NCBI RefSeq assembly: GCF_016135805.1
Contig: NZ_JADWOX010000008.1
Location: 124,001 to 188,000, forward strand
Length of the DNA stretch: 64,000 nucleotides
Source: Caulobacter hibisci
GTDB lineage: Bacteria; Pseudomonadota; Alphaproteobacteria; Caulobacterales; Caulobacteraceae
Direction: 5' to 3'
The position numbers and the translations under genes are program-made. Below are positions 42,897 through 50,503 of the stretch, in pieces (the first letter of the stretch is position 1; each line of letters begins with the position of its first letter). A model generated the notes under the pieces. The model was given only the letters and a program-made list of their open reading frames with translations, ran no database searches and was not told where the DNA came from.

Positions 42897-43361
42897 TCAG
42901 CTCCCCCGTTCCGCCTCACCGCCGGGGTGTCCGACCGGCGGCGGAGGGATCGCCGGCAAGTCGACGCCCACCTGCCCGGCGCACCACCGAAGCGCGCGAT
43001 AGCGTGCGGCGCTGATGCCCGTGGCGCCTTTGGTTCTCAGTCGGCAAACCACGCTGGGCCCATTCTCCTGGCGCGCGTAGTAGACGACGATGCTTCTCCC
43101 GCTGCCTTCGTGGATCGCCTTGTAGCCGAGCGCGCCAGGCCGCTCGTTCTGCGTTATCGGACCATCGTCCCAGGCTTTCAGGTGTTCGGCCTGAACCACC
43201 TGCTCGGCGAAGGCCTCGGGGGTCACCGCCTTGGGCAGGTCGATGACTTGAGCATCGATCCCGCCGGCCAGGAGGTCGGCGCCATCAAGGGTCCTGAGCA
43301 CGGTGAAATCCGCACTCTGCGACAGCAACAAAATCGCCAAGCCTTGAGCCAGCATCGTCAC
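42897..43361 (-). CDS. Small secreted protein of unknown function
   Basis: 154 aa. The N-terminus (MTMLAQGLAILLLSQSADF) is a short hydrophobic stretch compatible with a weak signal peptide; ATG 43355 is an alternative start. The protein has two cysteines (VVCRLRTKG and RWCAGQVG) that could pair, and a Pro-rich end. No family is recognised. Upstream, at 43402-43411, CGCTACCATA repeats the arm of the LacI-like site near 10880. Being in an operon with rpiB hints at a sugar-related context only. Confidence 0.6.
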   Translation of the reverse strand: MTMLAQGLAILLLSQSADFTVLRTLDGADLLAGGIDAQVIDLPKAVTPEAFAEQVVQAEHLKAWDDGPITQNERPGALGYKAIHEGSGRSIVVYYARQENGPSVVCRLRTKGATGISAARYRALRWCAGQVGVDLPAIPPPPVGHPGGEAERGS

Positions 43362-43457
43362 CCCGCAAACCTATTCGAAAGCGATAGAAAGCGCGCGTAA
43401 CCGCTACCATAACGATAGCTGCGCCTTAAGCGTTTTCTGCGGGAGAACAGGCTACCG

Positions 43458-44108
43458 TCACGCCTTCGGGCACTTGGCCCCGGTGTCCATCCAGGCCTGG
43501 ATCAGCGCCCCCAGCTGCGCCTGCGTGCCCGGCGCGGGCTTTCTTCCCTCGCCGGGGTTCCAGCTCCAGCCGACCAGATGGTCGTGGGCCATGTGGTGCT
43601 GCAGCTGGGCCAGGGTCTTGCCGCCGTTGCGGGCGGGATCCTTCAGCTGGGCGCAGATCGCGCCAAGCGACTTGCCCTGCCAGGCCATCTCGGCGGGCGC
43701 GACCGCCCATTTGGGATCGCCCGGCATGCTCTTGATGTGCTCGCCGAAGATCCGGACGTTGGCCGGCCCGTGGCACGATCGGCAGGGCAGACCGGTCGGG
43801 CCGTGGCCGCTCTGGCCGGCGACCATCGGCGGGTCGTGCGGATGCAGGTCGTCGTCCTGGGTCGGGACGCGGGTGGCCGGATGGCAGTTCAGGCAGCGCG
43901 GGCTCTGGATCACCTTGCCGGCCTCGGCGAACAGGGCCAGCGACCGGGCGGCCGGATCCTGGATCGACTGGAAGTCGGCGGCGGTCTTCAGGACCGGAAC
44001 CGGCGCGCTGGCGGCGGCCGCGGGCTGGCCGTCGAGGGCGCTGGCGACCACCGCTCCGCCCGCGAGGGCGAGGCCGGTCAGCAACAGCAAGGCGGCGGGG
44101 CGGGACAT
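43458..44108 (-). CDS. Periplasmic di-haem c-type cytochrome
   Basis: 216 aa from ATG 44108 (GGGAG 6 nt upstream). Signal peptide about 1-30. Two haem-binding motifs CLNCH and CRSCH are seen, with a His-rich LQHHMAHDHLVGW that may supply an axial ligand or metal site. The C-terminus (LIQAWMDTGAKCPKA) has one more Cys. It looks like cytochromes linked to periplasmic molybdenum hydroxylases or isoquinoline-oxidoreductase-type enzymes, but no dehydrogenase is adjacent. Electron partner unknown. Confidence 0.85.
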   Translation of the reverse strand: MSRPAALLLLTGLALAGGAVVASALDGQPAAAASAPVPVLKTAADFQSIQDPAARSLALFAEAGKVIQSPRCLNCHPATRVPTQDDDLHPHDPPMVAGQSGHGPTGLPCRSCHGPANVRIFGEHIKSMPGDPKWAVAPAEMAWQGKSLGAICAQLKDPARNGGKTLAQLQHHMAHDHLVGWSWNPGEGRKPAPGTQAQLGALIQAWMDTGAKCPKA

Positions 44109-44141
44109 CGGCGTCTCCCTTCCCGCCTGCAACGGCCGGGA

Positions 44142-44843
44142 TCAGGCGCCGGTTGCCTCTTTCAGGAAGCGCGCGATCCAGCCGGCGATGCGGCCGCTGT
44201 CGTTGGGCGCGGCCAGGGAGGCGATCGCCGCGTCGGCCTGGGCCTCGGTAAAACGCGTGCCGCGCCGGCTCTCGATCAGGGCCGTGGCGTAGGCCGGGTC
44301 GAACTCCGGATGGAACTGCATCGACAGGGCCTTGTCGCCATAGGCCAGCACGCCGAACGGGGTGAAGTCGCTGCCCGCCAGCACCCGGCCGCCGGGGGCC
44401 AGGGCCACGACCTGGTCCTGATGCGAACCGGGGGCGGTGACGTGGGCCACCTCGTCCATCCACGCCGCCGGTCGCGACACCGAATAGCTCTGCAGCCCCA
44501 CGCCCCAGCCCTTGTCGGACTTCACCGCGCTGCCGCCGAAGGCCTCGGCCATCACCTGGTGGCCGAAGCAGACGCCGACCAGCGGGACCTGGTCGCGGGC
44601 GCTGGCCAGGAAACCCTTCAGCGGGTCGATCCACGGCAGGTCGTCATAGACCCCGGCCGAGCTGCCGGTGACCAGCCAGGCGTCGCAGGCGTCGATCGCC
44701 TTGGGCAGCTCGCCGGCCTGGACGTTGAAGGTCGCGTAGTCGTGGCCCGGCCCCAGCAGGCGCTGAAACATGCCGCCATAGCGGCCAAAGGTGGGGATCA
44801 GGCTTTCGGGCGGCTCGCCCGTTTCCAGCAGACCGATGCGCAT
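44142..44843 (-). CDS. Class I glutamine amidotransferase-like protein
   Basis: 233 aa. The triad is visible: nucleophile Cys in VGVCFGHQVMAEAFGG, His in SMQFHPEFD and Glu two residues later. This GMP-synthase-like stand-alone family includes GuaA-like domains and gamma-glutamyl hydrolases such as PuuD. No synthetase partner is next to it, so the acceptor is unknown. The cobalamin adenosyltransferase stop lies 18 bp upstream on the same strand, so an operon is likely. Confidence 0.9.
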   Translation of the reverse strand: MRIGLLETGEPPESLIPTFGRYGGMFQRLLGPGHDYATFNVQAGELPKAIDACDAWLVTGSSAGVYDDLPWIDPLKGFLASARDQVPLVGVCFGHQVMAEAFGGSAVKSDKGWGVGLQSYSVSRPAAWMDEVAHVTAPGSHQDQVVALAPGGRVLAGSDFTPFGVLAYGDKALSMQFHPEFDPAYATALIESRRGTRFTEAQADAAIASLAAPNDSGRIAGWIARFLKEATGA

Positions 44844-44861
44844 CGTCTTCCTACTGGCGTC

Positions 44862-45440
44862 CTATCGCGTCGCGCCGGGCTTCCACAGCACGTCCCTCGC
44901 GCCGTCGGAATTGGCGCGTCGGGCGGCGACGAACAAGAGGTCCGACAGGCGATTGAGGTATTTCAGCGCCGGCTGGCCGACGATCTCGCCCTCGGTGGCG
45001 GCCAGGGCCACGCAGGTCCGCTCGGCCCGGCGGCTGACGGTGCGGGCCACGTGCAGGGCCGCCGACAGGGCCGAGCCGGCCGGCAGCACGAACGAGGTCA
45101 GGGGCGAGAGGCGTTCGTTGATCAGGTCGATCTCGGCCTCCAGCCGCTCGACCTGGGCCTCGACCACCCGCAGCGGCTCCCACTCGGGCTTGCCGTTCTG
45201 CTCGGGGGTGGCCAGATCCGCGCCGAGGTCGAAGAGGTCGTTCTGGATGCGCTCCAGCATGGCGTCCAGCTCGGGGTCGTCTCCCGCGTACTGGCGGGCC
45301 ACGCCGATGAAGGCGTTGGTCTCGTCGACCCCGCCATAGGCCTCGACCCGCAAGCTGGCCTTGCTCACCGGCTCGCCCGTCGACAGCCGCGTCGAGCCCT
45401 TGTCGCCGGTGCGGGTATAGATGCGGTTCAGGACGACCAT
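44862..45440 (-). CDS. Cob(I)alamin adenosyltransferase, PduO type
   Basis: 192 aa. The family signature is IYTRTGDKGSTRLSTGE at the N-terminus, with VEAYGGVDETNAFIG, FDLGADLATPE, FVLPAGS and RTVSRRAERTCVAL. It transfers the adenosyl group of ATP to cob(I)alamin to make coenzyme B12. Ethylmalonyl-CoA mutase (30807) needs that cofactor, which gives a metabolic link across 14 kb. In alphaproteobacteria this gene often stands beside a small HIG1/twin-TM protein and electron-transfer flavoprotein genes; the small protein is present, the flavoprotein genes are not in the adjacent DNA. Confidence 0.93.
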   Translation of the reverse strand: MVVLNRIYTRTGDKGSTRLSTGEPVSKASLRVEAYGGVDETNAFIGVARQYAGDDPELDAMLERIQNDLFDLGADLATPEQNGKPEWEPLRVVEAQVERLEAEIDLINERLSPLTSFVLPAGSALSAALHVARTVSRRAERTCVALAATEGEIVGQPALKYLNRLSDLLFVAARRANSDGARDVLWKPGATR

Positions 45441-45487
45441 CTGGTTACCCTTTGAAACAAAGCTGCAAAATCAGCGGACTAGTAAAG

Positions 45488-45685
45488 CTAGCGGTGGCTC
45501 CACCAGAAGGCGGCCACCAGCACCAGCACGGCGACGAACTGCAGCACCACGCGCAGCCGCATCAGCCGGTTGGAATAGGAGCGGCCGAAATCGCCGCCAC
45601 GGAAGAGGGCGTAGATCCCCACGCACAGCGTCGCCAGCACGGCGAACAGGGCGACAGGGACCAGGATCTGAAACAGGGGGGCCAT
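45488..45685 (-). CDS. HIG1/twin-transmembrane small membrane protein
   Basis: 65 aa with two helices (about 5-28 and 45-62) around a basic loop SYSNRLMRLRVVLQF, typical of the HIG1-domain proteins of alphaproteobacteria. The start is uncertain: ATG 45685 has GGAGGG only 2 nt away, and the TTG at 45694 lacks a good site. It is first in an operon with the adenosyltransferase. HIG1 homologues associate with respiratory complexes; here this is inference. Confidence 0.82.
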   Translation of the reverse strand: MAPLFQILVPVALFAVLATLCVGIYALFRGGDFGRSYSNRLMRLRVVLQFVAVLVLVAAFWWSHR

Positions 45686-45694
45686 GCCCTCCAA

Positions 45695-46106
45695 CCTAGA
45701 GGGTGACAGCCGAAATCGAAACGATTTCGGCGGCCGTCACCCTCTAAATTTAGAGGGCGAGCCTGCCACACCGTTTCGGATCAGGGATCCGAACCGGGCA
45801 GGCTCGGCGCCGCTCGCTCGAGGAACGCCAGAACCGCCCCACTCGCTCAAAAATCGCAAAACATGTTCGACGAGCATGTTCGTTGAGTGCATTTGTCGCA
45901 TCGACGATTGAGCAGCGCTACCATAGAAAGAAATCCAGCCAAGGTTCACCGACTTTCGCTACTTTTGTGGGTTGAAATCCCTTGCACACATGGGTAAACG
46001 CCCCCACCTGATTTCACAGTGCGCGTTCGTTGAACATGATCGACACCCAGCCGCGGATCGTTCAGCGCAGTTTGTTTTTCCGCGGTCGGTCTGGAGAGAG
46101 AACGAC
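45695..46106. other. Hairpin-rich intergenic region between two divergent units
   Basis: 412 bp, AT-richer than the genes. The left part holds two long nested palindromes (45698-45806, separate entry). The middle has AACATG-N9-CATGTT (45860-45880) and AGCAGCGCTACCA (45911-45923), similar to the LacI-type half-site near 10880. GTTCGTTGA occurs twice (45878-45886 and 46025-46033). It should carry the promoters of the HIG1/adenosyltransferase and TetR operons. No gene is seen. Confidence 0.5.
45698..45806. repeat. Two adjacent nested palindromes
   Basis: Palindrome 1: outer arms AGAGGGTGAC (45698) with GTCACCCTCT (45736), inner arms GCCGAAATCG with CGATTTCGGC. It overlaps a perfect 18-bp palindrome at 45740-45757. 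Palindrome 2: outer arms CGAGCCTGCC (45758) with GGCAGGCTCG (45797), inner arms TTCGGATC with GATCCGAA and a 3-nt loop. Together they make a double cruciform or hairpin pair starting 13 bp from a gene start. Confidence 0.8.
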
Positions 46107-46325
46107 ATGTCGCAGAGCTCCCGGCTCACCGCGGCCCCCTCCGAACGTGAAGAGGCCCTGGCCGAAGTCCGCCAGTTGATTACCGACCTTCGAGACGCCG
46201 CCCAGGATGGGCGCGACCTCGCCCGCCGCTACGCCGACGTCCTGCAAAACGTCGTCGACGAGTACTGCATCGAATTTGAAAAGCGCGCTGAAGCCGCGCT
46301 CGCCCGCCTGGAGGCCGTCGCATGA
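46107..46325 (+). CDS. Small helical protein in a TetR operon
   Basis: 72 aa from ATG 46107 (GGAGAGAG upstream). Almost entirely predicted helix with heptads (REEALAEVRQLITDLRDAAQ, YADVLQNVVDEYCIEFEKRA), so coiled coil. No family recognised. Its stop overlaps the TetR start by 4 bp (ATGA), a strong sign of translational coupling, so it may partner with that regulator. Confidence 0.72.
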   Translation: MSQSSRLTAAPSEREEALAEVRQLITDLRDAAQDGRDLARRYADVLQNVVDEYCIEFEKRAEAALARLEAVA

Positions 46326-46969
46326 GCTTTGTTTCCGTCAACATCGAGTCCGGTTCTGAAACCCCGGTGAAGCTGACCCGCCGGGCGCTCGCCAAGCAGC
46401 GCACCCGCGAACGCGTCCTGTCGGCCGCCCGCCAGCTGTTCAGCGAGCGCGGCTACGAGGGCGCCACGATCCGTGACATCGCCCAGGCCGCCGGCATGTC
46501 GACCGGCGCGGTGTTCGCCAGCTTCTCGGACAAGTCGGAACTGTTCGACGAGATCCTGACCGCCGACTACGAAGTCATCTACGCCCAGATGAAGCAGGCC
46601 GCCCGTGACGGCGAAACCGTCGCCGACGCCCTGATCGGTCTGTTCGGCGTGGCCTACAGCTTCCACCTGGAGCAACTGCCGCTGCTGCAAGCCAGCATCG
46701 CCGTTTCCTGGACCCGTTCGGACGCCGCCGAGAAGCGCGCCCGCGGCGACATCAAGCACCTTTTCGGCCTGATCGCCGACGCTCTGGAGCGTGGCGTGCA
46801 GTCGGGCGAGCTGAAGGCCGATGTAAACGCGAAACTCGTGGCCGAAATCGCCTGGGACGTGTATGTCGCCAACTATCGCCGCGCCGTCTTCGACGGTTGG
46901 ACGGTCGAGAACCTGGTGGCTCACCTGCGCGAACAGCTGACGCTGATCCTCGCCGGCGCGCGCGCCTGA
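46322..46969 (+). CDS. TetR-family transcriptional regulator (first of a tandem pair)
   Basis: 215 aa. The N-terminal HTH is GATIRDIAQAAGMSTGAVFA followed by SFSDKSELFDEIL, the standard TetR pattern. It has about 20 residues before the domain. The C-terminal ligand domain includes WDVYVANYRRAVFDGW. It shares layout and several stretches with the next gene (RERVLxAAR, GYExxTIRxIA, YxANYR), so the two look like paralogues. Candidate operators lie in the upstream region. Methylsuccinyl-CoA dehydrogenase is 0.9 kb away on the opposite strand; a TetR protein, CcrR, is known to control this pathway in Methylobacterium. Confidence 0.9.
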   Translation: MSFVSVNIESGSETPVKLTRRALAKQRTRERVLSAARQLFSERGYEGATIRDIAQAAGMSTGAVFASFSDKSELFDEILTADYEVIYAQMKQAARDGETVADALIGLFGVAYSFHLEQLPLLQASIAVSWTRSDAAEKRARGDIKHLFGLIADALERGVQSGELKADVNAKLVAEIAWDVYVANYRRAVFDGWTVENLVAHLREQLTLILAGARA

Positions 46970-46977
46970 GGATGGTT

Positions 46978-47004
46978 CCGCCGGGGGGCGGACCGTCCCC
47001 CGGA
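46978..47004 (+). terminator. GC hairpin between the two TetR genes
   Basis: CCGGGGG pairs with CCCCCGG around GCGGACCG, just after the first TetR stop. No T tract follows, so it may pause rather than end transcription. Confidence 0.35.
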
Positions 47005-47101
47005 CCAGGCCAACGATAAGGAATGACGATGCGGGCGTCCGTCGGGGTCGGGCGCGCGGGTCGGTGTGTAAATCAACGCTGCGTGTCCGAGGGGGAACTG
47101 C

Positions 47102-47707
47102 GTGGGCGTACGCGACGAACAGAAACAGGCGACGCGCGAGCGCGTGCTCGAGGCCGCGCGCGACCTGTTCAACGAGACGGGTTACGAAGAGACGACCATT
47201 CGCGCCATCGCCGAGCGGGCGGGCGTGTCGGTGGGCAGCGTCTTCACCACCTTCGCCTCCAAGGCCGAGGTGCTCAGCCATGTGATGGATCGAAGGCTCG
47301 GTGATCTCTATGCCGAGTTCGACCGGGTGCTGCCGTATCTGCGCGGCGCCACGGCCGACCGGCTGTGCTCGATCTTCGCCATCCACTACGAGTTCGAGAC
47401 CCGGCGGGTGCGGCTGTTCCTGGCCCACATCGCCGCGTCCTACAGCCCGAGCAACGATCCGGGGGTCACCCCCTACGGACGCAACGAACACCTGGCCGAC
47501 ATGCTGGAAATGGTGCTGCGCGACGGCGTCGGCCGTGGCGACGTACGCCCCGACCTCGACTTTCCGCTGACCGTGGAAGTGCTCAAGGCCTGCTACGCCG
47601 CCAACTACCGCCTCGCCGCCGCCCAGGGCGCCGACGCCGCGGCGATGTCGGCGGCGATGGATCGGCAGATCGCTTTGGTCGCCAGCGGCTGGCGGCCCAG
47701 ACCCTAG
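47102..47707 (+). CDS. TetR-family transcriptional regulator (second of a tandem pair)
   Basis: 201 aa from GTG 47102, supported by GAGGGGG 7 nt upstream. HTH EETTIRAIAERAGVSVGSVFTTFASKAEV. The ligand domain contains FETRRVRLFLAHIAAS and LKACYAANYRLAAAQGADA. It is similar to the first TetR gene and probably arose by duplication. No terminator follows; instead a family A repeat separates it from the convergent mcd gene. Confidence 0.9.
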   Translation: MGVRDEQKQATRERVLEAARDLFNETGYEETTIRAIAERAGVSVGSVFTTFASKAEVLSHVMDRRLGDLYAEFDRVLPYLRGATADRLCSIFAIHYEFETRRVRLFLAHIAASYSPSNDPGVTPYGRNEHLADMLEMVLRDGVGRGDVRPDLDFPLTVEVLKACYAANYRLAAAQGADAAAMSAAMDRQIALVASGWRPRP

Positions 47708-47709
47708 AT

Positions 47710-47873
47710 CCCTCTCCCCCTGCGGGAGAGGGTGGCCCGCGAAGCGGGTCGGGTGAGGGGTCGCACGAACAGAAACGCCGCGGCGGCTTCACGACTGGCG
47801 CGGCGTTTGATTTCTGAGAGACCCCTCATCCGACGGTCTTCGACCGCCACCTTCTCCCGCAAGGGGAGAAGGA
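47710..47873 (+). repeat. Palindromic intergenic repeat, family A copy 4
   Basis: The same element, same orientation as copies 1 and 3. The inner stems are CCCGC-GAA-GCGGG and CGGTC-TTC-GACCG. It lies between convergent tetR and mcd, 8 bp from the mcd stop. Confidence 0.92.
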
Positions 47874-47880
47874 TCTCTCT

Positions 47881-49566
47881 TCAGTTCCCATCCTCCAGCA
47901 GCCGCCGCGCGATGACCTGCGCCTGGATCTCGCCGGCGCCCTCGAAGATGTTGAGGATCCGGGCGTCGGCCAGCAGGCGGCTGGCGGCGTATTCCATGGC
48001 GAAGCCGTTGCCGCCGTGGATCTGCAGGGCGTTGTCGGCGGCCGCCCAGGCGACGCGGGCGGCGATCAGCTTGGCCATGCCGGCCTCCAGGTCGCAGCGC
48101 TTGCCCTCGTCCTTCTGGCGGGCGGCGAAATAGGTCAGCTGGCGCACGCCCATGATCTCGGCGGCCATCATGGCCAGCTTGTTGTGCACCCGGGGAAAGG
48201 CGAAGATCGCGTCGCCGAACTGCTTGCGGTCGAGCGCATAGGACAGGCCCACCTCCAGCGCCGCCTGGGCCACGCCCACGGCCCGGGCCGCGGTCTGGAT
48301 GCGGGCGCTTTCGAAGGTGGCCATCAGCTGCTTGAAGCCCTGGCCCGGCACGCCGCCCAGCAGGTTCTCGGCGGGCACGGCGAAGCCGTCAAATGCCAGC
48401 TCGTATTCCTTCATGCCGCGATAGCCGATCACCCCGATCTCGCCGCCGCTCATGCCCTGGGCCGGGAAGTCGTCGCCGTCCACGCCGCGCGGTTTGGGCG
48501 CCAGCAGCATGGACAGGCCGCGATAGTCGCTGGTCGCCGGATCGGTGCGGACCAGCAGGGTCATGACGTCGGCGCGGGCGGCGTGGGTGATCCAGGTCTT
48601 GTTCCCGGTCACCACATACTGCTCGCCCTCCAGCACCGCGCGGGTGCGCAGGGCGCCGAGGTCGGAGCCGGTATTGGGCTCGGTGAAGACGGCGGTCGGC
48701 AGGATCTCGGCGCTGGCGATCTTCGGCAGCCAGTATTGCTTCTGCGCTTCCGTGCCGCCGGTCAGGATCAGCTCGCCGGCGATCTCCGAGCGGGTGGCCA
48801 GGGATCCGACGCCGATCCAGGCGCGCGACAGCTCCTCGGAGACCACGCACATGGCGGTCTTGCCCATGCCGGAGCCGCCGTACTCTTCAGGGATCGTCAG
48901 GCCGAACACGCCCAGCGCGCCCAGCTCCTCGACCAGTTCGATCGGGATCAGCTGGTCCTTCAGGTGCCACTCGTGGGCGAAGGGGGTGACCTTCTCCTCG
49001 GCGAAGGCGTGGAACTGGTCGCGGATCATCTCGAAGGTCTCGTCGAGACCGGTGTGCTCCAGGGTCGGCCGGCCGCGCGCCTCGGCCAGGCGCTGGGCGA
49101 CGCGGGTCTTCACCGCCTGCGTGCCGCCCTCGATCATCAGCTTCATGATGCCGTTGGAATAGAGACGGTTCAGCGCCGAGCGGTCGGTGACCAGGTGGGC
49201 CGGCCGGACGATCTCGCCCTGATTCATCGGCACCCCGCCGACCAGCTGGGCGCAGTATTCGGAGAATAGCAGCTGGGCCAGCAGGGCCTCGACCTCGGAA
49301 AAGCGGCCCTCGCCTTCCAGCCGCTCGGCCCAGCCGGCGACTTGGTTCATCAGCTCCGCATAGGCGGCGTACCAGCCAAAGCCGTGCACGGCGTGCTGCT
49401 GGGCGTCGGCCAGCTTGCGGTCGATCTTGCCGGTTTCGGCCGTCACGGCGGCCTTCACCGCCGGCTTGGCCTCGGCGACGAACAGCTGCGCCGAGGTCGC
49501 CGCCTCGCGCAGCAGGCCCGTCAGGCCGGGCAGGATCAGGGACGGCTGGGCGACCGCGTCGGTCAT
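47881..49566 (-). CDS. mcd: (2S)-Methylsuccinyl-CoA dehydrogenase
   Basis: 561 aa from ATG 49566 (GGGGAG 10 nt upstream). The C-terminal ~390 residues are a classical acyl-CoA dehydrogenase: FTEPNTGSDLGALRTRA, VTGNKTWITHAARAD, LGGVPGQGFKQLM, LQIHGGNGFAMEY. The N-terminal ~170-residue extension, with AVHGFGWYAAYAELMNQV and VGGVPMNQGEIVRP, is diagnostic of Mcd. That enzyme oxidises methylsuccinyl-CoA to mesaconyl-CoA in the ethylmalonyl-CoA pathway using FAD and electron-transfer flavoprotein. Together with ecm and ccr in this window the assignment is strong. Confidence 0.92.
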   Translation of the reverse strand: MTDAVAQPSLILPGLTGLLREAATSAQLFVAEAKPAVKAAVTAETGKIDRKLADAQQHAVHGFGWYAAYAELMNQVAGWAERLEGEGRFSEVEALLAQLLFSEYCAQLVGGVPMNQGEIVRPAHLVTDRSALNRLYSNGIMKLMIEGGTQAVKTRVAQRLAEARGRPTLEHTGLDETFEMIRDQFHAFAEEKVTPFAHEWHLKDQLIPIELVEELGALGVFGLTIPEEYGGSGMGKTAMCVVSEELSRAWIGVGSLATRSEIAGELILTGGTEAQKQYWLPKIASAEILPTAVFTEPNTGSDLGALRTRAVLEGEQYVVTGNKTWITHAARADVMTLLVRTDPATSDYRGLSMLLAPKPRGVDGDDFPAQGMSGGEIGVIGYRGMKEYELAFDGFAVPAENLLGGVPGQGFKQLMATFESARIQTAARAVGVAQAALEVGLSYALDRKQFGDAIFAFPRVHNKLAMMAAEIMGVRQLTYFAARQKDEGKRCDLEAGMAKLIAARVAWAAADNALQIHGGNGFAMEYAASRLLADARILNIFEGAGEIQAQVIARRLLEDGN

Positions 49567-49618
49567 GGCTCTCGAACTCCCCTGGGCGGACTTATGTTTT
49601 CCGGCAGTCTGATGCCTT

Positions 49619-49630
49619 TCGCACCTGCGA
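49619..49630 (-). promoter_or_regulatory. Palindromic operator candidate upstream of mcd
   Basis: TCGCA-CC-TGCGA, a perfect 5-bp-arm inverted repeat 53 bp before the mcd start. It matches 11 of 12 bases of the box upstream of ecm at 30721. Confidence 0.4.
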
Positions 49631-49648
49631 GCAATGCGGCGATGCAGC

Positions 49649-49696
49649 AAAGGGTTTCCCTCTCCGGCAAGGAAAGGGTTTCCCTCTCCGGCAAGG
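49649..49696. repeat. Tandem 24-bp direct duplication
   Basis: Two exact copies of AAAGGGTTTCCCTCTCCGGC followed by AAGG lie head to tail at 49649-49672 and 49673-49696. Each contains a fragment resembling the family A end module (CCCTCTCC...GGCAAGGGGAG). They sit in the divergent region between mcd and the SH3-protein gene. Confidence 0.85.
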
Positions 49697-49841
49697 GGAG
49701 AAGGGCTCTCTCAGAAAAATTTCAACATGAACGAAATCTGTCGAGCGACCTGACGGCCCGGTTCAGCTTGGCCCTGCCATGTTGCGTCTCACGGGGCCGA
49801 CGCGCCCCGGCAAAATTCAAATGGGACGAAGGACTATCGCC

Positions 49842-50417
49842 ATGCAAAAGAACAACACCATCAAGACCATCGGCCTGACTATCGCCGCCGCCGCCACCGC
49901 CTTCACCATGGCCGCGGCCCCGGCCGCCAACGCCGTCGAACAGCGCCTGGGCGGCGTCGTCGGCTGCCAGGCCTCGGGCAAGAAGCAGGAAACCGCGGCC
50001 GTTATCGGCGGCCTGCTGGGCGCCGTCGCCGGCTCGAACCTGGCCAAGAACGACCGCGGCACGGGCACCGCCATCGGCGCCGTGGTCGGCGCGGGCGCCG
50101 GCTCCTACGTCGGCTGCTCGATGCAGAAGAAGGACGCCGCCAACGACGTCGGCGGGGCCTACAAGACCAGCAACGGCATCCGCATCTCGCACAACATCGA
50201 CGATGCGCCGATGACCAAGATCAGCGGCAAGTACGTCGCCCGCTCGAACCTGAACCTGCGCGCCTCGGCCTCGACCCGCGGCCAGCGCGTCGGCTCGGTC
50301 GTCACCGGCGAGACCTTCCAGGCCCTGGGCCGCACCGGCGACGGCAAGTGGATCCTGGTCGGCCAGAACGGCGTCGGCGTCGGCTACGTCTCCAGCGCCT
50401 ACGTCTACCGCGCTTAA
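49842..50417 (+). CDS. Secreted glycine-zipper and SH3-domain protein
   Basis: 191 aa from ATG 49842 (GAAGGA 9 nt upstream). Signal peptide about 1-33 (cleavage near ANA). A glycine-zipper 2TM segment follows at about 55-90 (VIGGLLGAVAGSNLAK, GTAIGAVVGAGAGSYVG), then a bacterial SH3 domain at about 128-188 (SNLNLRASASTRGQRVGSVV ... GYVSSAYVYRA). Such proteins sit in the periplasm or outer membrane and bind cell wall. It is monocistronic with its own terminator. Confidence 0.88.
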   Translation: MQKNNTIKTIGLTIAAAATAFTMAAAPAANAVEQRLGGVVGCQASGKKQETAAVIGGLLGAVAGSNLAKNDRGTGTAIGAVVGAGAGSYVGCSMQKKDAANDVGGAYKTSNGIRISHNIDDAPMTKISGKYVARSNLNLRASASTRGQRVGSVVTGETFQALGRTGDGKWILVGQNGVGVGYVSSAYVYRA

Positions 50418-50462
50418 GCGAGGTTCGGGGCGCGCTCCCGTCCCCCTGCGCGCTCCGTGCGA

Positions 50463-50495
50463 GCCCGCCTGGTCCCCCGCCCAGGCGGGCTTTTC
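50463..50495 (+). terminator. Terminator of the SH3-protein gene
   Basis: 10-bp stem GCCCGCCTGG/CCAGGCGGGC with an 8-nt loop and TTTT tail. Confidence 0.88.
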
Positions 50496-50503
50496 GTTGG
50501 CCC

